Below are positions 42,809 through 52,274 of a stretch of DNA of 64,000 nt, one piece after another. Under the pieces are notes generated by a model, which did no database searches, was not told the origin of the DNA, and worked only from the letters and a program-made list of their open reading frames with translations. Made by a program: the position numbers and the translations under genes. The DNA comes from DATAMF01 sp964472565 (GTDB taxonomy: Bacteria > Chloroflexota > Anaerolineae > Aggregatilineales > Aggregatilineaceae), in assembly GCA_964472565.1 (NCBI GenBank), contig CAYYNB010000001.1, forward strand, positions 1-64,000. Reading direction: 5' to 3'. Each line of letters starts with the position of its first letter. Position 1 is the first letter of the stretch.

Positions 42809-44191
42809 TTACTTCATCACGCCCGCGAGCGTGGTGCAGGCGGGACAAGAGCCGTCAGCGCGGACAATGGCGAATCCAGCCATCGGGTCGCTGCCGCTGT
42901 AGTTGGTGAAGTCCACATTAAAGACAATCATCAAGCGAACTTTGCCGGTATTGGCACCGATCACGGCGGCTTCAGCTAACCACTGGGCCTGTTCCGCGAT
43001 GGAGGTGTTGGCGGCCCAGGCAAAACCGCTGGGCAGGGCGCTGTATCCTTCGGGCGACAGGTAGCCGATTTCGGTGAAGCAGGCCTGCTTGTTGCCGAAG
43101 GGGCCAATGGCGCGGCTCAACATCGTGCCGAAGTAGTAGGTGGGATAACCACCGCGCGGATCGCCGCTGCTGGCGCTGGGGCTGATGATGCCTTCGTTGT
43201 AGTGAACGCCGATGCAGTCGGCATAGTTGCCCGCACCCGCCGAGGCCATCTGCTGGACGTACACATCGTCGTTGCAGCCCTGATCGGTGCAGCCAGCCGC
43301 ACCGAAGAAGCCGGTGGGGGCCAGCGCGCCCGTGATCACGAGGGTGTTGGCATTGGCGGCTTTGATGGCGTTGTAGGCTTTGGCGAGCAGCGGGACATAA
43401 TTCGCGCCGTTCACCTGTCCGGCAGGCCATTCGCGGTCAATGTTCATTTCGTTCCAGATTTCGATGGCATCCGCGCCTGCTGCGGCAAGGCTGCCGACAT
43501 AGCTGGCGTAGCTATCCTGATAGCTGCCGTTCATGACCTGGCTCTTGTCGCCGACGACGGAGAACAGAATCTTGAAACCGGCGGCGTGCGCTTCGGAGAT
43601 GAGACCGGAACCGCTTTGGCCCATCTGAAGCTGCATCTTGACCGACTTCATCTTGGCCGATTCCAGGGCCGTGCGCGTGTTGGGATACAGACCCGGGACC
43701 TGACCGCCCAGTTCAAACGATCCGGTGGACGCTGAGCCAGTCACCGGGGCGGGGAGGTTGGGGTTGGCAGCGGCGGTTGGTGCAGCGGTCCCCGCTGTGA
43801 CTTTGTCGCAAATGGAGATGATTTGATAATTGAAGCTGGTGCGCACTTCGTACTGCATATTGCTGAGTGAGGTGATGATGAAACGCCACCCGAAGAAAAT
43901 CTGGCGGGCCTGTTCACCTTCCATTAGCGTGTGGCAGTCGTCAATGCCGCCCGTGAATTCAGCTTCTTCATAGGTCCACGAGTTAACAAACGCAAAATCG
44001 CCGCCGGTTTTCTCTTCGAGCGCGGCGCGGGCGGCAGAAAATGCGAGCCAATATTGATCGGTGGGGGTTCCGGTGGGTTCCTGGGCAAAGACAGGGGTCT
44101 GAGAGTGACCGGAGTCTAAGAGGATAGGCACCAGCGCGACCATCACGGCCAGCATCGCAAGGGCACAGTAGAACAATTTACGATTTTTCAC
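42809..44191 (-). CDS. Secreted clan GH-A-like glycoside hydrolase with NTF2-like N-terminal region
   Basis: A 460-residue exported protein. Start is a GTG at 44191, seven bases after AAAGGAA; a signal peptide spans ~1-37. Residues ~45-130 form a small alpha/beta unit (NSWTYEEAEF), and a Thr/Ala/Pro linker is at ~133-155. The catalytic part (~158-440) is a TIM-barrel-like domain. Glu248 in EIWNEMN matches the acid/base and Glu374 in CFTEIGY the nucleophile of clan GH-A enzymes (GH5, GH39 and relatives). Both catalytic residues are thus present. Substrate unknown. A terminator follows. Confidence 0.75.
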   Translation of the reverse strand: MKNRKLFYCALAMLAVMVALVPILLDSGHSQTPVFAQEPTGTPTDQYWLAFSAARAALEEKTGGDFAFVNSWTYEEAEFTGGIDDCHTLMEGEQARQIFFGWRFIITSLSNMQYEVRTSFNYQIISICDKVTAGTAAPTAAANPNLPAPVTGSASTGSFELGGQVPGLYPNTRTALESAKMKSVKMQLQMGQSGSGLISEAHAAGFKILFSVVGDKSQVMNGSYQDSYASYVGSLAAAGADAIEIWNEMNIDREWPAGQVNGANYVPLLAKAYNAIKAANANTLVITGALAPTGFFGAAGCTDQGCNDDVYVQQMASAGAGNYADCIGVHYNEGIISPSASSGDPRGGYPTYYFGTMLSRAIGPFGNKQACFTEIGYLSPEGYSALPSGFAWAANTSIAEQAQWLAEAAVIGANTGKVRLMIVFNVDFTNYSGSDPMAGFAIVRADGSCPACTTLAGVMK

Positions 44192-44451
44192 GGTGAAGTT
44201 CCTTTCTCACCTCAAGATTATATGGTGGTCATTCCGACCACAAACTTGGCGGAGGGACTATTCTCGGCGGGGAGAATAAACGAAAAAAAGGAATTTGTCT
44301 ACTATGATTTGCTGACGCCAGCCTGACAGTACTACTGCACCAAGTCGGAAATGTTTGGTAGGGCCGAGGTTTGCCGCGCCCAATATGCGTCATATTGTTG
44401 GCGAATTCATTGATTAGATTACAAGCGATTAAACATTCGATGAGGATGAGC

Positions 44452-44481
44452 GTAAGGGCAGGTTTGCAAACCTGCCCCTAC
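44452..44481. repeat. Dispersed GTAGGGGCAGG palindrome, copy C (best conserved)
   Basis: GTAA plus the perfect 22-base palindrome GGGCAGGTTTG/CAAACCTGCCC (44456-44477) plus CTAC. This is the cleanest copy and defines the core of the family. Confidence 0.8.
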
Positions 44482-44538
44482 AAATGCCTACGCATTCGAT
44501 TCAGCTTGTTCGCTAACAGTATCGTACGCAGAGAAAGG

Positions 44539-44570
44539 AGGGGCAGGCGCGGCAGGCCGACACCCCTACC
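44539..44570. repeat. Dispersed GGGGCAGG palindrome, degenerate copy D
   Basis: AGGGGCAGGCGCGGCAGG followed by CCGACACCCCTACC has the outer arms (GGGG / CCCCTACC) of the family but a diverged centre. It is 57 bases from copy C. Confidence 0.45.
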
Positions 44571-44895
44571 AATGGCGGGCATTGAGCGCGGAGGCACGTG
44601 TCGGTCCGTGTCTCAAAAGATGTGGGTAATGATTAGCTCGATGATCTTAAATCCTTTTAACCGAGGGCTAACCCGTGTTATACTTATTAACCCAGGTCCA
44701 TCCTCGTTTCTGATGATTGTGTACGGCAGCGCTGTGTGGGCAAACGTGGCGCATTCCAACGAATTCGCGTTTTCTACAGGAGTACAAAGTCGAACTTATC
44801 GTTTGTCCCGTCAGGAATGTGGCGGCCTACCGTTTATTGCCTCACCTTGACTTGTAACGATTACAGTCAATTTGAACCACTCGATTGGAGGCTGT

Positions 44896-46821
44896 ATGAA
44901 AATCTTGCTCCGAATCCTCCGCTATATGCGTCCCTATTGGCGGTTGGCGGTGCTCGTTTACGCCTGCTTGATCGGCGTGACGTTGTTCACACTGGTGAGT
45001 CCCTGGCTGATCGGGCAAGCCATCGATGCTGCTGTGGGCAACGACAATGATTTTCCACTTTATCCCGACTCGTGGTCACGCGAACAGGTGCTCACTGTGA
45101 CCTCCATTATTATCGTGGTGTTTGCTGTGCTGCGAACAGTGGTCAATTTCGGCCAGCGCTACGGGACACAGTGGTTGGGGCGCAAGGTGGCTTACGATTT
45201 GCGGATGGACTTTTTTGTCCATTTGCAGCGGCTCCCGTTCGCTTTTTATGACCGGACGCGCGTCGGCCAGTTGATGAGCCGGGCCATCGGTGATATTGAC
45301 GAAATTCGCTTTTTTGCGGGCGTGGTGATCGGCGACTTCATCAATCTGATCGTGCTGTTGGTGGGCATTTATGTCATGATGTTTTCGATCAGTGTGCCGC
45401 TGACTCTCATCTTTCTGATCCCGATGCCGGTGTTGTTTGTGGTGGCGTACCTGTTCGGGGTTCGCATCGAGCCGCTGTTCGGCAAAATCCGCGAGGTGCG
45501 CGGGGGGATGTACGCGCGCATTCAGGAGAATCTGTCGCAGATTGTGGTGGTTAAGTCTTTCACGCGCGAAGCGTTTGCCCGCGAGAAGTTTGAGGACGAT
45601 AACCAGAAAGTGCTGAACTCGTGGATCAAGCAGGCGAAATTGTTCACGCTGGCAATGCCTACCGTGTGGCTCATTATGGGCATTTTGTCATTCCTGCTGA
45701 TCTATTTCGGCGGCATGCGTGTTCTGAATGACCGGCTGACGCTGGGAACGCTCGTATCGTTCAATTCTTATGTTGCACTGCTCGGTCTGCCGACGCACCG
45801 CCTCGCCTTTATGATCGACATGATTTCGCGGGCCATTGCCAACGGCAAGCGCATCTTCAAGATTATGGACATGACACCGGAGATCAAAACACGGATGGGG
45901 GCGGTGAATCCGGGTTCGATTGAGGGGCATATCCGGTTTGATGATGTGTCGTCGATGTACGCGGGCGGTGATGACGAGCCGGAAGTGGAAGTGCTTTACA
46001 ACGTGGACTTTGAAGCGCGCCCCGGCACGGTTACGGCGGTGGTCGGGACGACGGGCAGCGGCAAAACGACCCTGATCGATCTGATTCCGCGCTTTTATGA
46101 CGTGACCAGCGGCAGTATTACGATTGATGATGTTGATGTGCGCGATCTGCCGCTCAAACTGCTGCGTTCACAGGTCGGGTATGTGATGCAGAACACCTTT
46201 CTGTTCAACGCGACTATTCACGAAAATGTCGCGTTTGGGCGTCCTGATGCCAGCCGGGAAGAAGTTGTTATCGCGGCGAAGGCGGCCCGCGCCCACGAAT
46301 TTATCCTCGAATTCCCAGAGGGCTATGATACGCTGGTGGGGGAGCGCGGCGTAACCCTTTCGGGCGGACAGCGTCAACGAATTGCGATTGCGCGCGCGCT
46401 GCTGGTCAACCCCCGCATTTTGATTCTGGACGACGCCACAGCCAGTGTAGACAGCAAAACTGAGTATGAAATCCGGGCGGCGCTGAAAAAGCTGATGGAA
46501 GGGCGGACAACGCTGATTGTGGCGCAGCGGCTCAGCACGGTGATGCATGCCGACCAGATTCTGATGCTCGAAAAGGGGCGTATTGTGGAGCGCGGCACAC
46601 ATGCGGATCTGATGGCGCTCAATGGACGATATGCTCACCTGTGGCGGCTGCAAACGGATACCGAAACGCCGGAGGAAGATATTCGCGGGATCGGACTGCG
46701 TGATGAGGATGGCATGATGCGCGATGAACCGGTGATCGTGGCGGATCATCGGAAAGATGAAAAACGCCTGCCGGCGGATATCGCCGCGACGAGCGCCAAG
46801 CAGGATTCGAGCGAGGATTAG
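44896..46821 (+). CDS. ABC exporter half-transporter with degenerate ATPase site
   Basis: A 641-residue type IV (ABCB-like) half transporter: six membrane helices (~12-310) then an ATPase domain. Walker A is GTTGSGKTTL, Q-loop YVMQNTFLF and signature LSGGQRQR. The residue after Walker B is Asp rather than Glu (LILDDATASVD). The H-loop His is Gln (IVAQRLST). Its own nucleotide site is therefore the degenerate one of a heterodimer, while its intact signature completes the partner's active site. ATG 44896 follows GGAGG. The partner gene starts 3 bp after the stop. The C-terminal ~40 residues are a charged tail. Confidence 0.9.
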   Translation: MKILLRILRYMRPYWRLAVLVYACLIGVTLFTLVSPWLIGQAIDAAVGNDNDFPLYPDSWSREQVLTVTSIIIVVFAVLRTVVNFGQRYGTQWLGRKVAYDLRMDFFVHLQRLPFAFYDRTRVGQLMSRAIGDIDEIRFFAGVVIGDFINLIVLLVGIYVMMFSISVPLTLIFLIPMPVLFVVAYLFGVRIEPLFGKIREVRGGMYARIQENLSQIVVVKSFTREAFAREKFEDDNQKVLNSWIKQAKLFTLAMPTVWLIMGILSFLLIYFGGMRVLNDRLTLGTLVSFNSYVALLGLPTHRLAFMIDMISRAIANGKRIFKIMDMTPEIKTRMGAVNPGSIEGHIRFDDVSSMYAGGDDEPEVEVLYNVDFEARPGTVTAVVGTTGSGKTTLIDLIPRFYDVTSGSITIDDVDVRDLPLKLLRSQVGYVMQNTFLFNATIHENVAFGRPDASREEVVIAAKAARAHEFILEFPEGYDTLVGERGVTLSGGQRQRIAIARALLVNPRILILDDATASVDSKTEYEIRAALKKLMEGRTTLIVAQRLSTVMHADQILMLEKGRIVERGTHADLMALNGRYAHLWRLQTDTETPEEDIRGIGLRDEDGMMRDEPVIVADHRKDEKRLPADIAATSAKQDSSED

Positions 46822-46824
46822 ACG

Positions 46825-48708
46825 ATGGGAGACAATGACAATAAACCGAAACTCGAACGCCCGATAACCGAAACGCTGGGCCGTTTGCTCAGTTTTATTG
46901 TGCCGTTTCGCCGCCGCGTGATTGGCGTGCTGCTGCTGATGGCGGTGACGACGGCTACGACCCTGATTTCGCCGTCGCTGGTCCGGCTGGCGATCAATCA
47001 AGGGATGGCGGAGCGAGATAAAAGCGCGCTGCTGATCTACAGTTTGCTCTTTCTGGCGGTGATCACCATTGAAGCGTTCTGTTTGCGCGTGCAAATGTAC
47101 AACATGATCTGGATCGGCCAGAACGTGATTATGATCGTACGCCGGAAGCTGTTTTACAAGTACCTGGATTTGAACCTGGCGTACTTCGATCATAACCGGG
47201 TGGGCGATCTGATGGCGCGCATCACGGAGGACAGCAACTCGCTGCAAAACTTCCTCACCTGGGCCGTGATTAACACGATCTCCAATTTATTCATCCTGGC
47301 CGGGATCATTGTGTTGATGCTGATCTATGACTGGACGCTGGCGCTGCTGACGTTCACCATCCTGCCGCCTATGATCGGCCTCACGTGGTGGTGGCGCAAA
47401 CAATCCGCGAAACGCTACCGGGTGGTGCGTGAGGCGGTGGGGCAGGTGTCCGCCAATTTGCAGGAGAATCTCTCCGGCATGCGCATCGTGCAGGCGTTCG
47501 TGCGCGAGTATTATCAAAAAGCGCGCTTCGGTGATGTGGCGACAACTGAACTCAAGGCGAGTCTGCGGGCGGACTGGTTGGCTTCGGTTTTTCTGCCCGG
47601 TATCGACCTGATCTCGCAGGTGGGGGTAGCGATTGTCATCGGGGTAGGGGGCATCCGGGTATTGAACGGCGATATGAGCGCGGGAACCCTGGTGGCGTTT
47701 TTGCTCTATCTGAATCTGTTCTTCGACCCGATCCGCGATCTGGCGATGCGGCTGGATCAGGTTCAGGAAGCGGCAGCAGCAGGGGAGCGCATTCTCAATA
47801 TTCTGGATACTGCGCCGGATATTCTGGATAAGCCCGACGCCGTAGACCTGTTAGCGATCGAGGGAGCGGTGGAATTTCGCAAGGTGAATTTCCATTACAC
47901 CAAGCCGATCAAAACATTTTCTGATGCACCCAGGAAAGATGACGATAAAAAAGACGGAAAAAAAGACGCTTCGCGAAATGGGCATGGGGACGAAACACCA
48001 CAGGCTGAAACGCTTTCGGACGTGCTGAACGACATTGAACTGGTGGTCAAACCGGGACAGACAGTGGCGCTGGTCGGGCATACGGGCGCAGGAAAAAGCA
48101 CCCTGGTCCGGCTGTTGGGGCGGTTCTACGAGGCGCAGAGCGGACAAATTCTGTTTGATGGGGTGGATATAGCCAGCGTCACGATGGAATCGCTGCGCCG
48201 CCAGATGGCCTGGGTGCCGCAGGATACCGGGCTGTTTGCAACCACCGTGCGCGAGAATCTGCGCTACGGGCGGCTGGACGCGACGGACGATGAGATTATC
48301 GCGGCGGCAAAAGAAACGGGCGCACATGAATTTATCAGCGCGATGCCGAAGGGCTATGATACGGACGTGGAAGAAGGCGGATCGCGGTTGAGCGTCGGGC
48401 AGCGGCAGTTGATCTCGTTCACCCGCGCGCTGATTGCGGATCCGCGCATCATTGTTCTGGACGAAGCGACCAGCGCGGTGGATACGATCACCGAATTGCA
48501 GATGCAGGCCGCATTAGCCAAGCTGCTTCAGGGGCGTACATCGTTTGTGATCGCGCACCGCCTGAGCACGATCATCCGCGCCGATCAGGTGATCGTGATG
48601 GATCATGGGAGCATTATCGAGCGCGGCACGCACGCTGAACTGCTCGACCAGCAGGGACATTATTATAAGTTGTATACGACGCAGCTTCAGGGCCAGATCG
48701 TCGATTAG
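46825..48708 (+). CDS. ABC exporter half-transporter with consensus Walker sites
   Basis: A 627-residue partner of the preceding gene. Six membrane helices (~25-325) precede an ATPase domain with Walker A GHTGAGKSTL, Q-loop VPQDTGLF, a changed signature LSVGQRQ, canonical catalytic Glu (VLDEATSAVD) and His (IAHRLST). Between the membrane and ATPase domains there is an insertion (~365-395) of Lys/Asp-rich sequence, KDDDKKDGKKDASRNGHGDE. Together the two form an asymmetric exporter with one active ATP site. The substrate is unknown. The next repeat (48716) and iorA follow. Confidence 0.9.
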   Translation: MGDNDNKPKLERPITETLGRLLSFIVPFRRRVIGVLLLMAVTTATTLISPSLVRLAINQGMAERDKSALLIYSLLFLAVITIEAFCLRVQMYNMIWIGQNVIMIVRRKLFYKYLDLNLAYFDHNRVGDLMARITEDSNSLQNFLTWAVINTISNLFILAGIIVLMLIYDWTLALLTFTILPPMIGLTWWWRKQSAKRYRVVREAVGQVSANLQENLSGMRIVQAFVREYYQKARFGDVATTELKASLRADWLASVFLPGIDLISQVGVAIVIGVGGIRVLNGDMSAGTLVAFLLYLNLFFDPIRDLAMRLDQVQEAAAAGERILNILDTAPDILDKPDAVDLLAIEGAVEFRKVNFHYTKPIKTFSDAPRKDDDKKDGKKDASRNGHGDETPQAETLSDVLNDIELVVKPGQTVALVGHTGAGKSTLVRLLGRFYEAQSGQILFDGVDIASVTMESLRRQMAWVPQDTGLFATTVRENLRYGRLDATDDEIIAAAKETGAHEFISAMPKGYDTDVEEGGSRLSVGQRQLISFTRALIADPRIIVLDEATSAVDTITELQMQAALAKLLQGRTSFVIAHRLSTIIRADQVIVMDHGSIIERGTHAELLDQQGHYYKLYTTQLQGQIVD

Positions 48709-48715
48709 GTCACAT

Positions 48716-48739
48716 GGGGCAGGTTCGCCAACCTGCCCC
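48716..48739. repeat. Dispersed GGGGCAGG palindrome, copy E
   Basis: GGGGCAGGTT-CGCC-AACCTGCCCC is a perfect 10-bp inverted repeat, seven bases after the ABC exporter stop. It could also act as a 3' hairpin of the exporter transcript; no T-run follows. Confidence 0.75.
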
Positions 48740-48870
48740 TGTACCAGCTCAATTCGGCATTGGATTGCAAAGTACCGTTTGGCAGGGCGGGATATGCCAG
48801 AAGGCGGTAGGGTGAACGGGAGCGGATGCATATACTAGATGATAATTTAAGAATATTTGAGAGGTACTTT

Positions 48871-50457
48871 ATGGAAAAATTCGTTCCACTTGGCAATGAG
48901 GCATTGGCCCAGGGCGCGCTTGATGCGGGGATGTCCGGCTGTTATGCCTATCCCGGCACGCCGTCCACCGAAATTATGGAATATGTGCAGCGTGCGCCGG
49001 ATGCGATCCAGCGCCAGATTCACCGCGAATGGTCATCGAATGAAAAGACCGCCGTCGAAACGGCGCTCGGTATGTCCTACGCGGGCAAGCGGGCGATTGC
49101 CTGTATGAAGCATGTCGGCCTAAACGTCGCGGCGGACCCGTTTATGAATGCGGCGCTGACCGGGGTGCATGGCGGCCTGTTCATCGTCTCGGCGGATGAT
49201 CCCTCGATGCACTCATCACAGAATGAACAGGATTCGCGCTTTTTCGGCAAGTTCGCGCTGATTCCCACTATTGAACCAGCGAACCAGCAGGAAGCCTATG
49301 ATATGGCTTTTTATGCGTTCGAATTGTCCGAAAAATATGCGGTCCCGGTGCTGGTACGGATGACGACCCGGCTTTCGCATTCGCGCGCCAACGTGACGCG
49401 GCGGGATGGGGTAGCCGAAAATCTGCTGAAGCTGCCCGCCGACCTGAAACAGTTTGTGCTGCTGCCCGCGATTGCCCGCCGTAAGTATGCGGCGCTGCTC
49501 GACAAACAGCGCGATTTTGAGGCCGAGTCGGAAAACTCGTTCCTCAATCGATACACGGATGGACCGGATAAAAGCCTGGGCATTATCGCGTGCGGGATTG
49601 CGTACAACTACCTGATGGAACATTACCCGGACGGGTGCCCGTTCCCGGTGCTCAAAATTGGACAGTACCCGCTGCCGACGCGTTTGGTGGGGCGGCTGGT
49701 GAAGGACTGCGCGGAAATTCTGGTGCTGGAAGAGGGTATGCCGCTGGTGGAAGAGATGCTGCGCGGGTATCCGTTTGATGCCGGGCAGGTGCATGGGCGG
49801 CTGGATGGCTATCTACCGCGCGCCGGGGAATTAAACCCGATTCTGGTGGCGAAGGCGCTGGGGCTGGAGGTGGCGACTTCCAATTACACCACGCCCGAAA
49901 TCGTGGTGGGACGCCCGCCGCAGTTATGCCAGGGGTGCCCGCATGGGGACACGTTTAAGGCGCTGAACGCGGCGATGGAAAGTTATGGCAAGGGGCGCGT
50001 TTTTTCGGATATTGGGTGTTATACCCTGGCTGTGCTGCCGCCGTATGAAGCGCTGAATTCCTGCGTGGATATGGGCGCTTCGGTGACGATGGCGAAGGGC
50101 GCGGCGGATGCCGGACTGGTGCCATCGGTGGCGGTGATTGGTGACTCGACCTTCAGCCATTCCGGGATGACGGGTTTGCTGGATGCGGTGAATGAGAATT
50201 CGCCGATTACGGTGATCATTTGCGATAACGAAACAACGGGGATGACGGGCGGGCAGATGTCGCCCGCGAACGGACATCTTGAACAGATCGCGGTGGGAAT
50301 GGGCGTTCCGGCGGAGCATGTGCGCGTGATTACGCCGCTGCCGCGCCAGCATGATCAGAATGTGGCAGTGATGCAAGAGGAACTGGCCTATGAAGGCGTT
50401 TCGGTGATCATCTCGCGGCGCGAATGTATTGAGACGGCCAAGCGCAAACGGAAGTGA
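48871..50457 (+). CDS. iorA: Indolepyruvate:ferredoxin oxidoreductase alpha subunit, lacking ferredoxin domain
   Basis: The 528-residue protein matches IorA. An N-terminal pyrimidine-binding domain (GNEALAQGALDAGMSGCYAYPGTPSTE, cited as CYAYPGTPSTE) precedes a central transketolase-C-like part. The TPP-binding domain has CQGCPHGDTF, then FSDIGCYTL and GDSTFSHSG ... NETTGMTGGQ. It ends at SRRECIETAKRKRK, where typical IorA carries a C-terminal domain with two [4Fe-4S] clusters; no CxxCxxC is present. The complex oxidises aryl-pyruvates to aryl-acyl-CoA with ferredoxin. ATG 48871 has GAGAGG upstream. iorB starts 8 bp after the stop. Confidence 0.88.
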   Translation: MEKFVPLGNEALAQGALDAGMSGCYAYPGTPSTEIMEYVQRAPDAIQRQIHREWSSNEKTAVETALGMSYAGKRAIACMKHVGLNVAADPFMNAALTGVHGGLFIVSADDPSMHSSQNEQDSRFFGKFALIPTIEPANQQEAYDMAFYAFELSEKYAVPVLVRMTTRLSHSRANVTRRDGVAENLLKLPADLKQFVLLPAIARRKYAALLDKQRDFEAESENSFLNRYTDGPDKSLGIIACGIAYNYLMEHYPDGCPFPVLKIGQYPLPTRLVGRLVKDCAEILVLEEGMPLVEEMLRGYPFDAGQVHGRLDGYLPRAGELNPILVAKALGLEVATSNYTTPEIVVGRPPQLCQGCPHGDTFKALNAAMESYGKGRVFSDIGCYTLAVLPPYEALNSCVDMGASVTMAKGAADAGLVPSVAVIGDSTFSHSGMTGLLDAVNENSPITVIICDNETTGMTGGQMSPANGHLEQIAVGMGVPAEHVRVITPLPRQHDQNVAVMQEELAYEGVSVIISRRECIETAKRKRK

Positions 50458-50465
50458 GGGGCACG

Positions 50466-51056
50466 ATGAAATATGACATTATTCTGGCGGGCGTGGGCGG
50501 GCAAGGCGTCTTGAGCATTGCGACGATTCTGGGCGTGGCGGCGGTGGATGCAGGGCTGCATCTCAAGCAGGCGGAAGTCCACGGGATGTCGCAGCGCGGC
50601 GGGGATGTGCAGAGTCATTTCCGCATTGCGGATCGCCCGATTTTTTCCGATCTGATCCCGATGGGGCAGGCGGATCTGATCCTGTCGATGGAGCCGATGG
50701 AAACGCTGCGCTATGTTTCGTATCTGGCTCCTGCCGGGGTGATTGTGGCGGATCGCACTCCCTTCGTGAATATCCCGAACTATCCCCCGCTGGAACGAGT
50801 CATCGCGGCGTTGGAGACGTATCCACACATCGCGCTGGTGGACGCGGAAGGGATCGCGAAATCGATTCGGGCGGCGCGTTCGTCCAATATGGTTCTGCTA
50901 GGGGCCGCATCGCATTTTGTGCCGTTGAGCGCCGAAGCGCTCGAAACGGCAATAGGCGATGTCTTCGAGCGCAAAGGGGCCGAAGTGGTTGCCCAGAATA
51001 TCGATGCTTTCCGGCAGGGCCGGGCGAGTGTCGAAACTAAGACAACGGCAGGCTAA
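50466..51056 (+). CDS. iorB: Indolepyruvate:ferredoxin oxidoreductase beta subunit
   Basis: A 196-residue gamma-type pyruvate:ferredoxin-oxidoreductase family subunit with the start YDIILAGVGGQGVLSIATILG and VHGMSQRGGDVQSHFRI. The LSMEPMETLRYVSYL segment follows. It partners IorA for 2-oxoacid oxidation in aromatic amino acid breakdown. ATG 50466 (GAGGGGCACG upstream) was chosen. The last 20 bases overlap the convergent receiver-kinase gene. The usual ferredoxin-domain deficit of the pair is discussed under iorA. Confidence 0.9.
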   Translation: MKYDIILAGVGGQGVLSIATILGVAAVDAGLHLKQAEVHGMSQRGGDVQSHFRIADRPIFSDLIPMGQADLILSMEPMETLRYVSYLAPAGVIVADRTPFVNIPNYPPLERVIAALETYPHIALVDAEGIAKSIRAARSSNMVLLGAASHFVPLSAEALETAIGDVFERKGAEVVAQNIDAFRQGRASVETKTTAG

Positions 51057-52113
51057 ACCAGAATGTCGCCCCGCAATCGGGGTTGTTGTAGACGCCGATT
51101 GCGCCGCCGTGCAGTTCGATCATTTGCTTCGAGATCGCCAACCCTAAGCCGGAGCTTTTTTCGCCGCCCGTCGGTTTGTTGCTCAGGCGGGCATATTTTG
51201 TAAACGCTTTAGCGAGGTCTGCCTCGGTCAAGCCTGGCCCGGAGTCGCAGACCTCGACCCTTAGATGGTGGTCTTCGGTGTGCGTGCGAACGATTACACC
51301 GGCATCCGGGGGGCAGAATTTGAGCGCATTGCCGACAAAGTTCTGCAAGACCTGCGCTATACGGCCCTCGTCTGCCTGCACGGGCGCGGCTGGCTCAAGG
51401 CTCATTTCGAGCGCGATATTTTTAGACTGTGCATATTCCAGATTAGCGTGAACGACCCGCTGCACGGTGTCGTTGACATCGATCTTGTTGAGTTGAAGCT
51501 GGAATTTGCCATCCTGAAGCGCTTCGAAATCCAGAAAATCGGTGATGATGCGCTGCATGGTTTCACACTGCGTTTTCATCAGGCCCAGAATCTCATAGTA
51601 CTGGTCCGACATCTTTTGTCCGGGCGGCAGATCGGCCAGCATGAGGCAAATGGACATTAAAACATTATTGAGCGGATTTTTCAGATCGTGGCTGGCGATC
51701 TGTAGGAATTGATCTTTAAGCTCGGCGAGTTTGCGTAATTCCAGGTGGGTGTGGATACGCGCCTGGAGCACTGAATAATCAATGGGTTTGGTGACATAAT
51801 CGTTGGCACCCACTTTGAACCCTGTCACCATATCATCACTCGCATCCAGGGCGGTAACGATGATGACGGGGAGTTCACTCAGCGTGTACTTCTGCCGGAT
51901 GACTTCAAGCACTTCAAAGCCGCTTAAGCCCGGCATCGTCACATCCAACAGGATCAGATCAAAATGGCGATCCTGGTTCAGTGCGAGGGCCTGGTAGCCA
52001 TCTACGGCAAGCTCAACATGGTACCCGGCGTGTTTGAGCCGCCGCGCCAGCAGGTCGCGGTTGACCTTATTGTCATCGACTACTAACAACGAAGCCTGCA
52101 TACTTTGATTCAT
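51037..52113 (-). CDS. Receiver-histidine kinase hybrid protein
   Basis: A 358-residue soluble protein with a receiver domain (Asp57 in LILLDVTMPGLSG; Lys109 in DYVTKPID). HisKA follows (His142 in QIASHDLKNPLNNV), then HATPase (NFVGNALKFCPP, CDSGPGLTE, SSGLGLAISKQM). It has the same receiver-first order as the protein at 4151, but its H-box is of the SHDLKNPL type. ATG 52113 was chosen over the longer frame. Its 3' end overlaps iorB by 20 bp. The function is probably in a phosphorelay; partner unknown. Confidence 0.88.
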   Translation of the reverse strand: MNQSMQASLLVVDDNKVNRDLLARRLKHAGYHVELAVDGYQALALNQDRHFDLILLDVTMPGLSGFEVLEVIRQKYTLSELPVIIVTALDASDDMVTGFKVGANDYVTKPIDYSVLQARIHTHLELRKLAELKDQFLQIASHDLKNPLNNVLMSICLMLADLPPGQKMSDQYYEILGLMKTQCETMQRIITDFLDFEALQDGKFQLQLNKIDVNDTVQRVVHANLEYAQSKNIALEMSLEPAAPVQADEGRIAQVLQNFVGNALKFCPPDAGVIVRTHTEDHHLRVEVCDSGPGLTEADLAKAFTKYARLSNKPTGGEKSSGLGLAISKQMIELHGGAIGVYNNPDCGATFWFSLPLS

Positions 52114-52274
52114 CGTCTTGTAACCTTTCCACGTCTCTTTCAAATGATCGAGTAAGAATTAGGTTTTGTCAATATATTGATGGTTTATTTATTGTTTGTG
52201 AAAACATATTGCCAATAGAAGGATAGGGCGGTTAAATTTAGGGGTGTTCACATATTCTTTTGGGGAGAGCCGCG

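Larger units (their letters stand above)
44192..44895. other. 704-base gene-free region with palindromic repeats
   Basis: Between the glycosidase-like gene and the ABC exporter no gene is supportable; the open frame crossing it runs through the repeats and looks accidental. It holds two members of the dispersed palindrome (44452-44481 and 44539-44570). A TATACT-like box lies near 44679-44684. The exporter ribosome site TTGGAGG is at 44885-44891. Confidence 0.55.

Noticed and set aside
44371..44850. 159-codon plus-strand open frame before the ABC exporter
   Set aside because: It runs through two copies of the dispersed palindrome, has no ribosome site at its start, and its translation resembles no family.
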